Shown here in pieces: positions 1-5,974 of a stretch of DNA of 15,150 nucleotides. The position numbers and the translations under genes were made by a program. The notes below the pieces were generated by a model. That model was given only the letters and a program-made list of their open reading frames with translations, was not told the origin of the DNA and did no database searches. The number at the start of each line of letters is the position of its first letter. Position 1 is the stretch's first letter. The stretch spans positions 1 through 15,150 of the forward strand of contig NZ_MSTI01000132.1 of assembly GCF_001949125.1 (NCBI RefSeq). The letters are read 5' to 3'. The DNA comes from Deinococcus marmoris. GTDB lineage: Bacteria; Deinococcota; Deinococci; Deinococcales; Deinococcaceae.

Positions 1-305
1 TGCGGTCTCTGGACTACACACATGGGCCGCTGTTTCAGGCGCAGAAGAACGGGCGTGGTGGGCCGTTGCGGTATCAGAGCGTGCAGGAGCGCTGGCAACG
101 CTATGCGGCTCTCGCTGGTGTGACCTGCACCCTGCATCAGTTGCGCCATAGCCACGCGACGGAATTGGTCAATGGGGGCGTGAGCCTGGGAACCATCCGC
201 AAACGGCTGGGCCACCGCCACATTCAGACCACGTTGCGGTATGCCGAGATCAGCGACGCTTCAGCAGATGCCGAACTCCGAATCTGGCGGCGCAAACAGC
301 GCTGA
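1..305 (+). CDS. Tyrosine recombinase/integrase, C-terminal part, cut by the window edge
   Basis: This frame is already open at position 3, so the gene begins outside the window. About 100 C-terminal residues are visible. They hold the second half of the tyrosine recombinase catalytic domain: HQLRH (His-x-x-Arg-His), then LGH, then the nucleophile tyrosine in TLRYAEI, followed by a basic tail ending in RRKQR. All C-terminal catalytic positions are intact, so nothing visible argues for inactivity. Members of this family cut and rejoin DNA through a covalent 3'-phosphotyrosine link and serve in integration, excision or dimer resolution. The substrate cannot be told from this piece. It lies immediately beside TnpB debris, which fits a plasmid or mobile-element margin. 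Confidence 0.85.
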   Translation, partial: RSLDYTHGPLFQAQKNGRGGPLRYQSVQERWQRYAALAGVTCTLHQLRHSHATELVNGGVSLGTIRKRLGHRHIQTTLRYAEISDASADAELRIWRRKQR

Positions 306-340
306 ATTCCTTAGCGCAGGTTTCGGTTCCTAGTCTCAGG

Positions 341-823
341 TCACCCCTGCTTCTGATAGCCATCAAACTCAAGTTGCAAGCGTCCATTCAGCGTGCCGAT
401 GCTGACCTTGCCATCTTTTTTCCACGAGTAGTCGCGCCCATGCTGGTATTCCAGTGTGCGGGACACAAACTTCATGGGATTGTCCAGGCCCTTGTAACGA
501 CGCTTGGTAAACCCCTTCTCGCGGGCCTTCTGGTTTTGCTTGGCCTTCGTCCACTGCGTTTTGTACGCGGCAGTCACCTGACGTTCAACTGTGCAGGCCA
601 GTTGCGCCCCCAGGCCAAAACGTTCCCGCAAGACGCCATAGGTTTCCTGGTGGAGCTTGGGAACTGAAGTGGTCTTGCCCAGGTCAAATGCTGCTTGAGA
701 TGCGAAGTTCAAGCCGTCACGGTAGGCCAAAGTCACGGCGTCCAGAGCAGCTTTCTGCTCCGGGCTATGCCGCAATTTCAGTTTCGCGCTCAGCGTGATC
801 TTCACACAGCGAGTTTGGTACAT
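341..823 (-). pseudogene. tnpB: TnpB (IS200/IS605 OrfB) N-terminal fragment
   Basis: These 160 residues match the start of TnpB, the RNA-guided nuclease of IS200/IS605 elements. The N-terminus carries the typical basic KLKLRHSPEQ run, followed by the helix-rich segment with YRDGLNFAS and a lysine/arginine-rich region around KGFTKRRYKGL. Full-length TnpB is about 350-420 residues with RuvC acidic residues and a zinc finger in the second half. All of that is missing, because the frame ends soon after LEFDGYQK. The protein cannot be a nuclease as it stands, and the 3' end that would encode the guide RNA is gone. The start at 823 is the natural TnpB N-terminus, but no Shine-Dalgarno is visible. 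The break next to the recombinase gene at 305 suggests deletion or insertion at this junction. Confidence 0.85.
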
Positions 824-859
824 ATGAGTAAAAAAGATTGTAGCGCTTTAGCCTTTATT

Positions 860-905
860 GCCCCTAAGGGGCAGCGCCCATTTCTCCCACGACTGAAGTC
901 GCGGG
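860..905. repeat. Two adjacent hairpins typical of an IS200/IS605 terminus
   Basis: Upstream of the TnpB fragment are two short perfect hairpins: GCCCC/GGGGC with a TAA loop (860-872), and CGACT/AGTCG with a GA loop (890-901), the latter extended by an outer CCC/GGG (886-905). Subterminal imperfect hairpins of this kind are recognised by TnpA in IS200/IS605 elements. Their place before the tnpB start suggests the left end of the element, or a neighbouring element's right end. The precise boundary and target site were not identified. Confidence 0.5.
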
Positions 906-926
906 TTTCCGGGGCGCGCGAATGAA

Positions 927-1058
927 GAGCTGACTTTGACGGTAGTGCGAGAACTGCTAACCGCGCTCCGGAGTCCGCCTCTCAAGGCGGCTGATCTGGC
1001 TGAGGCTCTCAACCGCTTGATCCTTCCCCGTGCCGCTGACGCTCTTGGGGCCTTGTGA
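927..1058 (+). pseudogene. Unidentified coding remnant
   Basis: A frame reading roughly ELTLTVVRELLTALR, then SPPLKAADLAEALNRLI, and ending ALGAL-stop at 1056-1058 has the leucine/alanine-rich amphipathic pattern of a real protein C-terminus. It has no start of its own and directly abuts the IS200/IS605-type hairpins, so it is probably the tail of a gene interrupted by that element. I do not recognise the family. The call rests on amino-acid composition only. Confidence 0.3.
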
Positions 1059-1253
1059 AAGGAGGAGTTCATACCAGCTCGTTGACAGGTCGTTGATCAC
1101 CGTGCAGGCCGACGGCAACAGCGTCAGCTCTGGCTGGGACAACGCAGTGTCCAACTCTTGGGCAGATTCTATCCTTCGCGATTCTGCGCAGGATCCATTG
1201 TCCCCCGCAAGCAGCTCCGTACGCGGAGCATGATTACTTTCTTCCTCGCAGAT
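1059..1253. other. Intergenic stretch without a supported gene
   Basis: A small plus-strand frame (about 1030-1233) runs through here. It contains a passage (ITVQADGNSVSSGWDNAV) that could be protein-like, but it overlaps the preceding remnant in another frame and has no family match I recognise. No RNA gene, repeat or clear terminator was seen. Confidence 0.3.
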
Positions 1254-1754
1254 TCACCATCCAAATCGAGAGGCCAGCAAACGTTCTAACAATCCGCCAG
1301 CCAGGACGCATCCCCCTGCTTGCCAGAGCCGAATGCTGGTGAGGGCCCTGGCAATTCTTACCTCATCTGCCAGGATGATTTTCACCGGTCGCTCCCTTCT
1401 GCTGAGGCGCTCCAGCTCTTGGACGACAGTGCGGAGCTCGCCAGGAAGTTTGAGCAATTGGTTGGTATTAACCACGGCCTTTGCCAGCTCGTTTAACCTG
1501 AAACTGTACCCGTCGCCTAGTGCCTGTCTCATCGCGGTGGTGGGCAGGATGCCTTCAACTCGCGACCACATCACGGCACGCTGAAAGAACTGCAAAAAGT
1601 CCTCAGGGATCTGTTTGTTTCCTTGAGGATCTTTGGGCAGATACGTTCCTGACTGCCTCTCAAATTCACCGACGTATTGCCTGAAATCCTGACGTGAAAT
1701 GCCGCATTCGTCTGCCGCCTTATTCAAAGAAAAAAGTTCTACTTTTGTGGGCAT
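1254..1754 (-). CDS. Small helix-turn-helix (MerR-like) DNA-binding protein
   Basis: The protein is 166 residues when started at the ATG at 1754. That start is preceded by AAGGAG about 12 nt upstream and is preferred to one 15 codons earlier, which has no ribosome-binding site. Residues about 5-40 (SLNKAADECGISRQDFRQYV) look like a helix-turn-helix. Next come a segment predicted to be alpha-helical and a leucine-rich, coiled-coil-like stretch around residues 100-125 (ELRTVVQELERLSRRERPVK). The C-terminus, LWQAGGCVLAGGLLERLL, is hydrophobic and could be a dimerisation helix or a weak membrane segment. I do not recognise a named family. A plasmid regulator or partition accessory factor is a guess. 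It lies downstream of the candidate large RNA on the same strand. Confidence 0.65.
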   Translation of the reverse strand: MPTKVELFSLNKAADECGISRQDFRQYVGEFERQSGTYLPKDPQGNKQIPEDFLQFFQRAVMWSRVEGILPTTAMRQALGDGYSFRLNELAKAVVNTNQLLKLPGELRTVVQELERLSRRERPVKIILADEVRIARALTSIRLWQAGGCVLAGGLLERLLASRFGW

Positions 1755-1766
1755 GGCTTGAAAGTT

Positions 1767-1799
1767 CTCCTTGTGGATTGGGAGAGGAATCCCAACCAC
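1767..1799 (-). promoter_or_regulatory. Hairpin directly preceding the Shine-Dalgarno of the HTH gene
   Basis: On the minus strand GTGG-TTGGGA pairs with TCCCAA-(T)-CCAC around a six-base loop: ten pairs with one bulged T (1773-1799). The stem ends at the AAGGAG ribosome-binding site (1767-1772). It could affect translation of the helix-turn-helix gene or simply protect the 5' end of the message. Confidence 0.4.
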
Positions 1800-1867
1800 A
1801 TTGACCCAAACGGGCAGTGTGGCTGGAACCCATGAGAGCGCCCGGAGACGCAGCTGCCAAAGCAGCG

Positions 1868-1895
1868 ATAAAAGTTGCTGAACGTCAGTTCAGCA
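1868..1895 (-). terminator. Hairpin with short U-tract at the RNA 3' end
   Basis: TGCTGAAC and GTTCAGCA form a perfect eight-pair stem with a four-base loop (1876-1895). On the minus strand it is followed by ACTTTTATC. The U-tract is short, so termination may be partial, and some transcripts could continue into the helix-turn-helix gene. Confidence 0.45.
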
Positions 1896-2893
1896 TGTCT
1901 TGGCCCGACCCGGCCTGTCATGTTTTGAACCCCATGCAGAGGGTGTTTTGCAATATTGACCACGCCAGGAACAGGAGTCACCCTGTTCACGTCGCTGACA
2001 CCTCGGGGGCCAACCCTGAGTGTCCTGGTGCTCGGCATTGCACGCCGGAAATCCTCGCAGATGTTCCCAGATGGACGTGAAGTCCACCCTGTAACCGATG
2101 GCGGTTTTCGGCCTGGACAAGCCAGTACGCCGGGCTTATGGAACTGCTCCCACTTGACCGGTTTGAACCTACTCACTGCCGCTCCCACTCCTGGCCGCTC
2201 ACCCCAAAAACAGGTGTTCGATGTGTAGCCAGCAGCTTCCCACGTTATCCAAATCTTCCGTCCGCTTGCGCGGAGGTACAGCCCGATCAGCACCCATGCA
2301 GCGCTCGCTGTGCAGTCGACTCCGAAGGAGTCTTTAGCCGCCCAAATGTTCCGAACTGGCGGTTTACCCTGCTGCATGTTGCCCACGTCTCTCGACGGCC
2401 CTGAACTGTCGCTCAGGTTCTGACCACTTGTACCCAAGACCCGCAGGTCTAACACCCCACAGCGAGAGTTCTTCTCGCCTTGACTGGCTTGAGCTATTCG
2501 CCGATCTCTCCAGGTTGCCCCGAGGAGTACCGCAGCACCCTTTGCGCGTTGGTCATCACCCAACGTCGCGCCGTTACTGCTCATGCCGTTACCGACATGC
2601 TGACGCCCACCAGTGGGGGAGAGGTTGCACCGTTCCCAGCACCCCCTCCCGTCATTCCAAAATGGCAGGGTTGCACGCGTCACCGCGTGTCCCGTGTCCG
2701 TGTCGCCCAACATCACTTTCAGATTAGGTAGAAGGAGGGGATTGCACCCTCCAGCCCCTGTTGCAGCCGCACCAGCGAGGTTTCCCCAGCATGCAGCTAC
2801 GTCGGTCGGATCACGGTGGCGAGCCGCGTCCTTGGTTGTCTGCGAGGACAGCACCATGAAAAAAGAGTACCTGCGTCCTTGCCCCAAAGAGGA
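1868..2893 (-). ncRNA. Candidate large structured non-coding RNA, about 1.0 kb
   Basis: No believable protein is encoded here. The long minus-strand frame that stays open is rich in Gly, Ser, Arg, Trp and Cys, lacks a ribosome-binding site and shows no domain. Instead the strand downstream of a strong promoter contains at least ten short perfect hairpins. Pairs in plus coordinates are: 2734-2739/2747-2752; 2547-2552/2560-2565; 2462-2467/2473-2478; 2437-2441/2446-2450; 2400-2404/2413-2417; 2318-2323/2327-2332; 2299-2302/2307-2310; 2261-2265/2270-2274; 1997-2001/2020-2024; 1969-1975/1982-1988. The 2262-2273 stem is closed by GCAA, a GNRA tetraloop, and the 2318-2332 stem has a UUC(G) turn. Such loops are typical of folded RNAs. 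The octamer GTAACGGC occurs twice near 2570-2600. No group II intron domain V or group I core was recognised. The ends are inferred from the promoter and a terminator-like hairpin. Confidence 0.6.
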
Positions 2894-2899
2894 ACATTC

Positions 2900-2928
2900 A
2901 TTATATGTACTGAAAGAGGCTCTCCCAA
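2900..2928 (-). promoter_or_regulatory. Near-consensus sigma-70-type promoter for the candidate RNA
   Basis: On the minus strand TTGGGA (2923-2928) is followed after exactly 17 nt by a perfect TATAAT (2900-2905). The predicted transcription start is near 2893. No start codon with a ribosome-binding site follows closely, which suits a structural RNA better than a message. Confidence 0.65.
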
Positions 2929-3004
2929 TCGTGGTTTTCCGGATTCACCCAGCCGTCGTCACTCTGTCTGTACCGAGTGCAAACTTCGTAGGTGAACCAC
3001 CACT

Positions 3005-3261
3005 CCACCCACGCGCGATGAGTCACATCCGGCTGGAGTGCCTAGAAAAGTTAAGCGCAACTGTACTCCGCTTCTCTGCATTTTGAGGGGCAATTTCCGT
3101 CAACACCCACGCGCCAAGACGAGCAGGGGGACTTAACGCAACACCCACGCGCAACGTGCCAGTCAGCTTTAAAAATTTTGAAGAGCCAGGTGTGCATGTT
3201 CTCATCTCGCTCATACCAGGGGTAGCCCCTTGGGGGGGTCTTTTCAACGACACCCACGCGC
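3005..3261. repeat. Four direct copies of ACACCCACGCGC in the intergenic region
   Basis: Exact 12-mers lie at 3103-3114, 3141-3152 and 3250-3261, with a one-mismatch copy at 3005-3016. All have the same orientation. The spacing is irregular (98, 38 and 109 nt), which is unlike replication iterons at helical spacing. They occupy the region between the minus-strand RNA promoter and the plus-strand operon at 3278-4361. They may be binding sites for a regulator or a recombinase. The rest of 2929-3277 shows no gene. A CCCC/GGGG hairpin followed by TCTTTT near 3225-3244 could be a weak plus-strand terminator. Confidence 0.55.
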
Positions 3262-3277
3262 CACTATCAATAGAGGG

Positions 3278-3985
3278 GTGCGATACCACACCATTGTTAC
3301 CAGCGCCCTGCAAAAAGTCGCCTGTCTCGCACGGGCCTCCCCCTGCGTTGTCGTCATCACTGTCCCTATCAATCAGGCTCTTCGCGTTGCTCAGCGACAG
3401 GAGGAACGCTACCCGAGCATCACGCAGAGTGATGGCACCCGTACAGCGCTGAGGCGCGTAGGAATGCCCGCCATCCAACAGGTGATTCTGCCGCCCACCC
3501 AGGGGAACGTCACGCTGCTGCTGATGAGCAACGTCGTGCCAGAACCCTCGCGTGAGCAGTGGCGTCTGGCACTGGATCCCGATGAACCCCTCCGTTGGAG
3601 AAACTACGAACTCTACCGCTCGCCTGAAAACGCCATCACCTGGCGGCTGAGCGAGCAGGTGAGGGCGCATTACCGAATGCGGATCACCCGGTCCATCACT
3701 GGACGTGGGGGACGTCCGAAACCGGGTGAACGCCCCTATCAGTTCCCTCCAGAAACCGCGCGGCAGCAGGTGCTGCAACTCGCCGCACATCTCTCTCACT
3801 ACCCAGGCTTCTCTGGCGTTCGAGAAGACGTGTATACGCTCGCTCAGCACAGCACCAAGGTGTGGCGCAACACCCACCCGCACGAACCCTTCCCTGTATG
3901 GCCAAAAATGCCCTATTTGCGGTTTGGAAAATACCGTACCGCCCCTCTCGACGATCTCCTGGAGGAGAATCATGACGAAAAATAA
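3278..3985 (+). CDS. Protein of unknown function, first gene of a two-gene operon
   Basis: From the GTG at 3278 the product is 235 residues and strongly basic. The start is uncertain: no good Shine-Dalgarno precedes it, and an internal ATG at 3464 is an alternative. Protein-like character is clear from about residue 60, with VGMPAIQQVILPPTQGNVTLLLMSN, a WRLALDP...WRNYELYR segment, an arginine-rich stretch (QVRAHYRMRITRSITGRGG) that could contact nucleic acid, and a helical QQVLQLAAHL segment. No signal peptide or membrane helix is visible, and I do not recognise the family. Its last 14 nt overlap the next gene, which indicates an operon. The promoter would lie in the repeat-bearing region shared with the divergent candidate RNA. 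Confidence 0.6.
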   Translation: MRYHTIVTSALQKVACLARASPCVVVITVPINQALRVAQRQEERYPSITQSDGTRTALRRVGMPAIQQVILPPTQGNVTLLLMSNVVPEPSREQWRLALDPDEPLRWRNYELYRSPENAITWRLSEQVRAHYRMRITRSITGRGGRPKPGERPYQFPPETARQQVLQLAAHLSHYPGFSGVREDVYTLAQHSTKVWRNTHPHEPFPVWPKMPYLRFGKYRTAPLDDLLEENHDEK

Positions 3986-4361
3986 AGTCACCCCAGCCGC
4001 CAACCGCACCCGCGTTCTGTACGAAATTACTGGCCCTCAAGGCACCCACGAAGTGGTTGTCACCAGTACGAAGGAGTTCAAGTCCCTGCTGGCATTCCGT
4101 CTACCCAAACTGCCCCCCTATAGCGTCAACGCAGTAGCCTGCCTCGTCCAGAAACGCGGAGACGATGTGCAGATTGATGGTTGGCGCGTCCGATGCCTCG
4201 GTGTGCTGGCGTTGCAGATCGATCAGAGCGAACAGACTGCCCCCCAGAAGCGCCGTGGGAGGGGGGTGGGCGTTCAGCCCGCCCCCGAACACCTGCAAGC
4301 TCAGGAAGAGCCTATTGAGAACTCGGCAGAGGGGGAGAATCATCTGACCCGACTCCTGTAA
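3972..4361 (+). CDS. Small protein of unknown function, second gene of the operon
   Basis: The product is 129 residues. The start is the ATG at 3972, preceded by GGAGGAG, and it overlaps the end of the previous gene by 14 nt, so translational coupling is likely. Residues 12-80 look like one compact beta-rich domain (RVLYEITGPQGTHEVVV ... VACLVQKRGDDVQIDGWRVRCLGVLAL). From about residue 85 the tail is low-complexity and charged, with QKRRGRG followed by a Glu/Gln/Pro-rich end. A basic patch after a small domain suggests nucleic-acid or partner binding, but no family is recognised. The strong terminator at 4410-4436 closes the operon. Confidence 0.7.
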   Translation: MTKNKVTPAANRTRVLYEITGPQGTHEVVVTSTKEFKSLLAFRLPKLPPYSVNAVACLVQKRGDDVQIDGWRVRCLGVLALQIDQSEQTAPQKRRGRGVGVQPAPEHLQAQEEPIENSAEGENHLTRLL

Positions 4362-4374
4362 GCCGCAAGTGAAA

Positions 4375-4398
4375 GGACGCGAGGTATACCTTGCGTCC
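4375..4398 (-). terminator. Palindromic hairpin, probable terminator for the minus-strand operon
   Basis: GGACGC (4375-4380) pairs with GCGTCC (4393-4398), and the centre AGGTATACCT is itself a perfect palindrome, so almost the whole 24-nt block is self-complementary with one G-T pair. On the minus strand it is followed by TTTC, a weak U-tract. It sits between convergent operons. Confidence 0.5.
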
Positions 4399-4409
4399 CC
4401 TGCTCTCCG

Positions 4410-4436
4410 GCGCGCAGCGATCGCTGCGCGCTTTTT
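4410..4436 (+). terminator. Strong intrinsic terminator
   Basis: Positions 4410-4431 are a perfect 22-bp palindrome (GCGCGCAGC, GATC, GCTGCGCGC) followed at once by five T residues on the plus strand. This is a textbook terminator for the 3278-4361 operon and separates it from the convergent gene ending at 4445. Confidence 0.85.
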
Positions 4437-4444
4437 GAATGGTG

Positions 4445-4957
4445 TTACAGCAGCACAGAGAGGTCACGCGCCTGCTGGGTGGCAGGCTCAATCTCCAGAA
4501 CGCGGCAACGCAGCTCATCTTCATGGAGCCACGTCAAGAGCAGGAGAAAGCTGGGTGGGCCGCTACGTTCAGACGGGATGCTGTACCGCTCAGGCTGCGT
4601 CTGCAAACGGTTCAGTTCCGACTGTTGCAAAACGTCGCTAACCTCCCACGGCGGGGCCTCTTCGCAGTGCCACCACCACCCCAGATGGTTCAGCCGAGCG
4701 AACTGGAGTCCTGCCCGGTAGCCGTCATACCAGTGCTGCAGATCATCGCTGCTCCCGACATCCAATTCACCGTAAGAGACATCTGCCCGCTTGAGCGGGC
4801 CGTCCTGCACGTCAGTGATCCAGGCCCGGTCCAGTTGAGCCACGCCCACCAGGGCACCGAAGGCGGCAACTGACCGGGAGCGGATGATGTTCATCGCCTG
4901 CCGCTGAGCAAGGGAGTTGAGGGTGACCGTCAGGGCGGCATCTGGTGCGTGGGTCAT
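4445..4957 (-). CDS. JAMM/JAB (MPN)-like protein, degenerate metal site, second of a pair
   Basis: The product is 170 residues. The ATG at 4957 follows a GGAGG and overlaps the stop of the preceding gene as ATGA, so the two are translated as a coupled pair. The layout resembles the JAMM/MPN fold: an N-terminal helix (residues 20-30), then AFGALVG at 32-38 where JAB proteins have a glycine-rich strand, and LGWWWHCEE at 92-100 followed by S107. Active JAMM proteases have His-x-His, seven residues, Ser, two residues, Asp. Here H97 and S107 keep that spacing, but the second His is E99 and the Asp place is L110. The proposed family comes from motif recognition only. If it is right, the protein is probably not an isopeptidase but a structural or binding partner. 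Confidence 0.6.
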   Translation of the reverse strand: MTHAPDAALTVTLNSLAQRQAMNIIRSRSVAAFGALVGVAQLDRAWITDVQDGPLKRADVSYGELDVGSSDDLQHWYDGYRAGLQFARLNHLGWWWHCEEAPPWEVSDVLQQSELNRLQTQPERYSIPSERSGPPSFLLLLTWLHEDELRCRVLEIEPATQQARDLSVLL

Positions 4958-5511
4958 GCTTGGGCCTCCGGTTCAGCGGTGAAGTGGAGCGGCAGCCAGA
5001 TGCAGGGTTCGAACTCGTCCGGCCCCATATGGCAGGCCAGCAGCGTGAAGCTCTCGTCCATCCAGCCTGCGAACACCAGGGGGTGTTCGGGCGTGACCAA
5101 CTGCTGCCCGGCGGCCCGCTCGAACCAACGCAGACAGTTCGACACGTTGGGGAACTGCCCACCACGGGCCGTGAGCCACTGGCCCGTCCAGTCCAGGCGG
5201 GGGTCCGTCTGTCGGTATGCATCGGTCAGGCCCAGGAGGTACAGGGGGTCCATGGCCAGAGGATCCGGGGCCAGAGCGGCGCTGTAGCCGCGCGCCGCCG
5301 CGAAGCGGACATGCAATTCACTCTGATCGCGGTAGCCGAACAGCGGGCCGCTGTGGGGGCCGCCTTCCCCCAGGGCATTGAGCAACGTGTTCTTCACGGC
5401 TGGGCTGACCAGGAGGTTGGTGAGCGGGATTGCCTCGTCATCAGGACGCCGCTGGCGCTGACCGATCAGCGGCAGGAAGCGCTGGTGGGCGCGCAGCAGC
5501 TCAAACTGCAT
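4954..5511 (-). CDS. JAMM/JAB-like protein lacking the zinc ligands, first of a pair
   Basis: The product is 185 residues, starting at the ATG at 5511, which lies inside the end of a short leader ORF. Residues 35-70 (VSPAVKNTLLNAL ... SGPLFGYRDQSELHVRFAA) match the first helix and glycine-rich strand of JAB domains, where active members usually have E-x-GG-LLFG. Residues 110-130 (GQWLTARGGQFPNVSNCLRW) lie where the His-x-His...Ser...Asp signature is expected, but the His positions are L113 and A115 and no Asp follows. The enzyme site therefore appears lost. Known prokaryotic JAB proteins cleave ubiquitin-like or sulfur-carrier conjugates. No E1 (ThiF-like), E2-like or ubiquitin-like gene is visible in this window. 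The JAB assignment is an inference and an unrelated plasmid family is possible. Confidence 0.6.
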   Translation of the reverse strand: MQFELLRAHQRFLPLIGQRQRRPDDEAIPLTNLLVSPAVKNTLLNALGEGGPHSGPLFGYRDQSELHVRFAAARGYSAALAPDPLAMDPLYLLGLTDAYRQTDPRLDWTGQWLTARGGQFPNVSNCLRWFERAAGQQLVTPEHPLVFAGWMDESFTLLACHMGPDEFEPCIWLPLHFTAEPEAQA

Positions 5512-5560
5512 GGAGGGTCCAGGGCAGATGGGACTGCGGGATGTTCAGGGTATGCTTCAT
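5501..5560 (-). CDS. Short leader ORF (19 codons) coupled to the JAMM-like pair
   Basis: An ATG at 5560 is preceded, five bases away, by GAGGTGG (5566-5572), the best ribosome-binding site in this operon. The 19-codon frame ends with TGA at 5501-5503, so it overlaps the first 11 nt of the JAMM-like gene, whose own start has no clear Shine-Dalgarno. This arrangement suggests that ribosomes are loaded at the leader and restart at 5511. The peptide (MKHTLNIPQSH...) matches nothing I know. Confidence 0.45.
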   Translation of the reverse strand: MKHTLNIPQSHLPWTLHAV

Positions 5561-5642
5561 ACGATCCACCTCAATGAGTTACGGATCCTGAAGGGGCTCA
5601 GGCTTCCTAGGGCTGCCCTTTCAGGTGTTGCATATAGTAATT

Positions 5643-5687
5643 AAGCGACAATGCGCTAAGTTGTATACCGCGCAACTATTGTCGCTT
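5643..5687. promoter_or_regulatory. Long inverted repeat between divergent genes, probable operator
   Basis: AAGCGACAAT (5643-5652) and ATTGTCGCTT (5678-5687) are a perfect 10-bp inverted repeat around a 25-nt spacer. The spacer contains a second pair, AGTTG (5659-5663) and CAACT (5673-5677). A possible plus-strand promoter, TTAAGC (5641-5646) then 17 nt then TATACC (5664-5669), lies inside it. The site sits just before the XRE-type gene and upstream of the divergent JAMM-like operon, so the XRE protein may bind it to control both. Confidence 0.5.
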
Positions 5688-5704
5688 TCTTGGCACAATG
5701 AGTT

Positions 5705-5974
5705 ATGGCAGCGGTACGGTGGCGATTGAGTGATGTTCTTGAAGAGCATGGAATCACGGCGTATGCGCTAGCCAAGGCGGGGGGTATTGATCGTATGGGT
5801 ACGGTTTACCGAATCGCGCGGCGTGGCCATGAGCCTTCCCGGATTGACCTGCCCACCCTCGCGCGCATCGTCACCGGTCTGCGTCAACTCACGGGTCAGG
5901 AAATCCAGATTTCGGATATCCTGGAATACGTCTTTGATCCGTCGGAGGAAAGTGGTCCGGTCAATCTGAGCTGA
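5705..5974 (+). CDS. XRE/Cro-type helix-turn-helix regulator
   Basis: The product is 89 residues. Residues 5-70 form a Cro/cI-type DNA-binding domain: RLSDVLEEHGITAYALAKAGGI, a recognition-helix region MGTVYRIARRG, then DLPTLARIVTGLRQLTG and the closing ISDILEYVF. This is the normal size for single-domain plasmid regulators of this class. The ATG at 5705 has no clear Shine-Dalgarno and may be read from a very short leader. It is transcribed away from the JAMM-like operon across a strong inverted repeat, which suggests autoregulation and control of that operon. Its 3' end overlaps the tail of the convergent nuclease pseudogene by 14 nt. Confidence 0.85.
   Translation: MAAVRWRLSDVLEEHGITAYALAKAGGIDRMGTVYRIARRGHEPSRIDLPTLARIVTGLRQLTGQEIQISDILEYVFDPSEESGPVNLS

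Noticed and set aside
1739..2887. Minus-strand open frame of 382 codons
   Set aside because: Its composition is Gly/Arg/Ser/Trp/Cys-rich with no domain or ribosome-binding site, and it overlaps the start of the HTH gene in another frame. The hairpin content favours an RNA.
1868..2893. Group II or group I intron as the explanation of the structured stretch
   Set aside because: No GUGYG-type 5' end, no domain V-like 34-mer, no reverse transcriptase and no recognisable group I core were found. A very divergent intron is not fully excluded.
3023..4009. Minus-strand open frame of 328 codons
   Set aside because: It is antisense to the 3278-4361 operon, which has a good ribosome-binding site, gene overlap and a terminator in the plus direction. 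The minus product has no protein-like pattern.
4945..5577. Plus-strand frame of 210 codons
   Set aside because: It is antisense to the coupled JAMM-like genes, which have Shine-Dalgarno sites and ATGA overlap.
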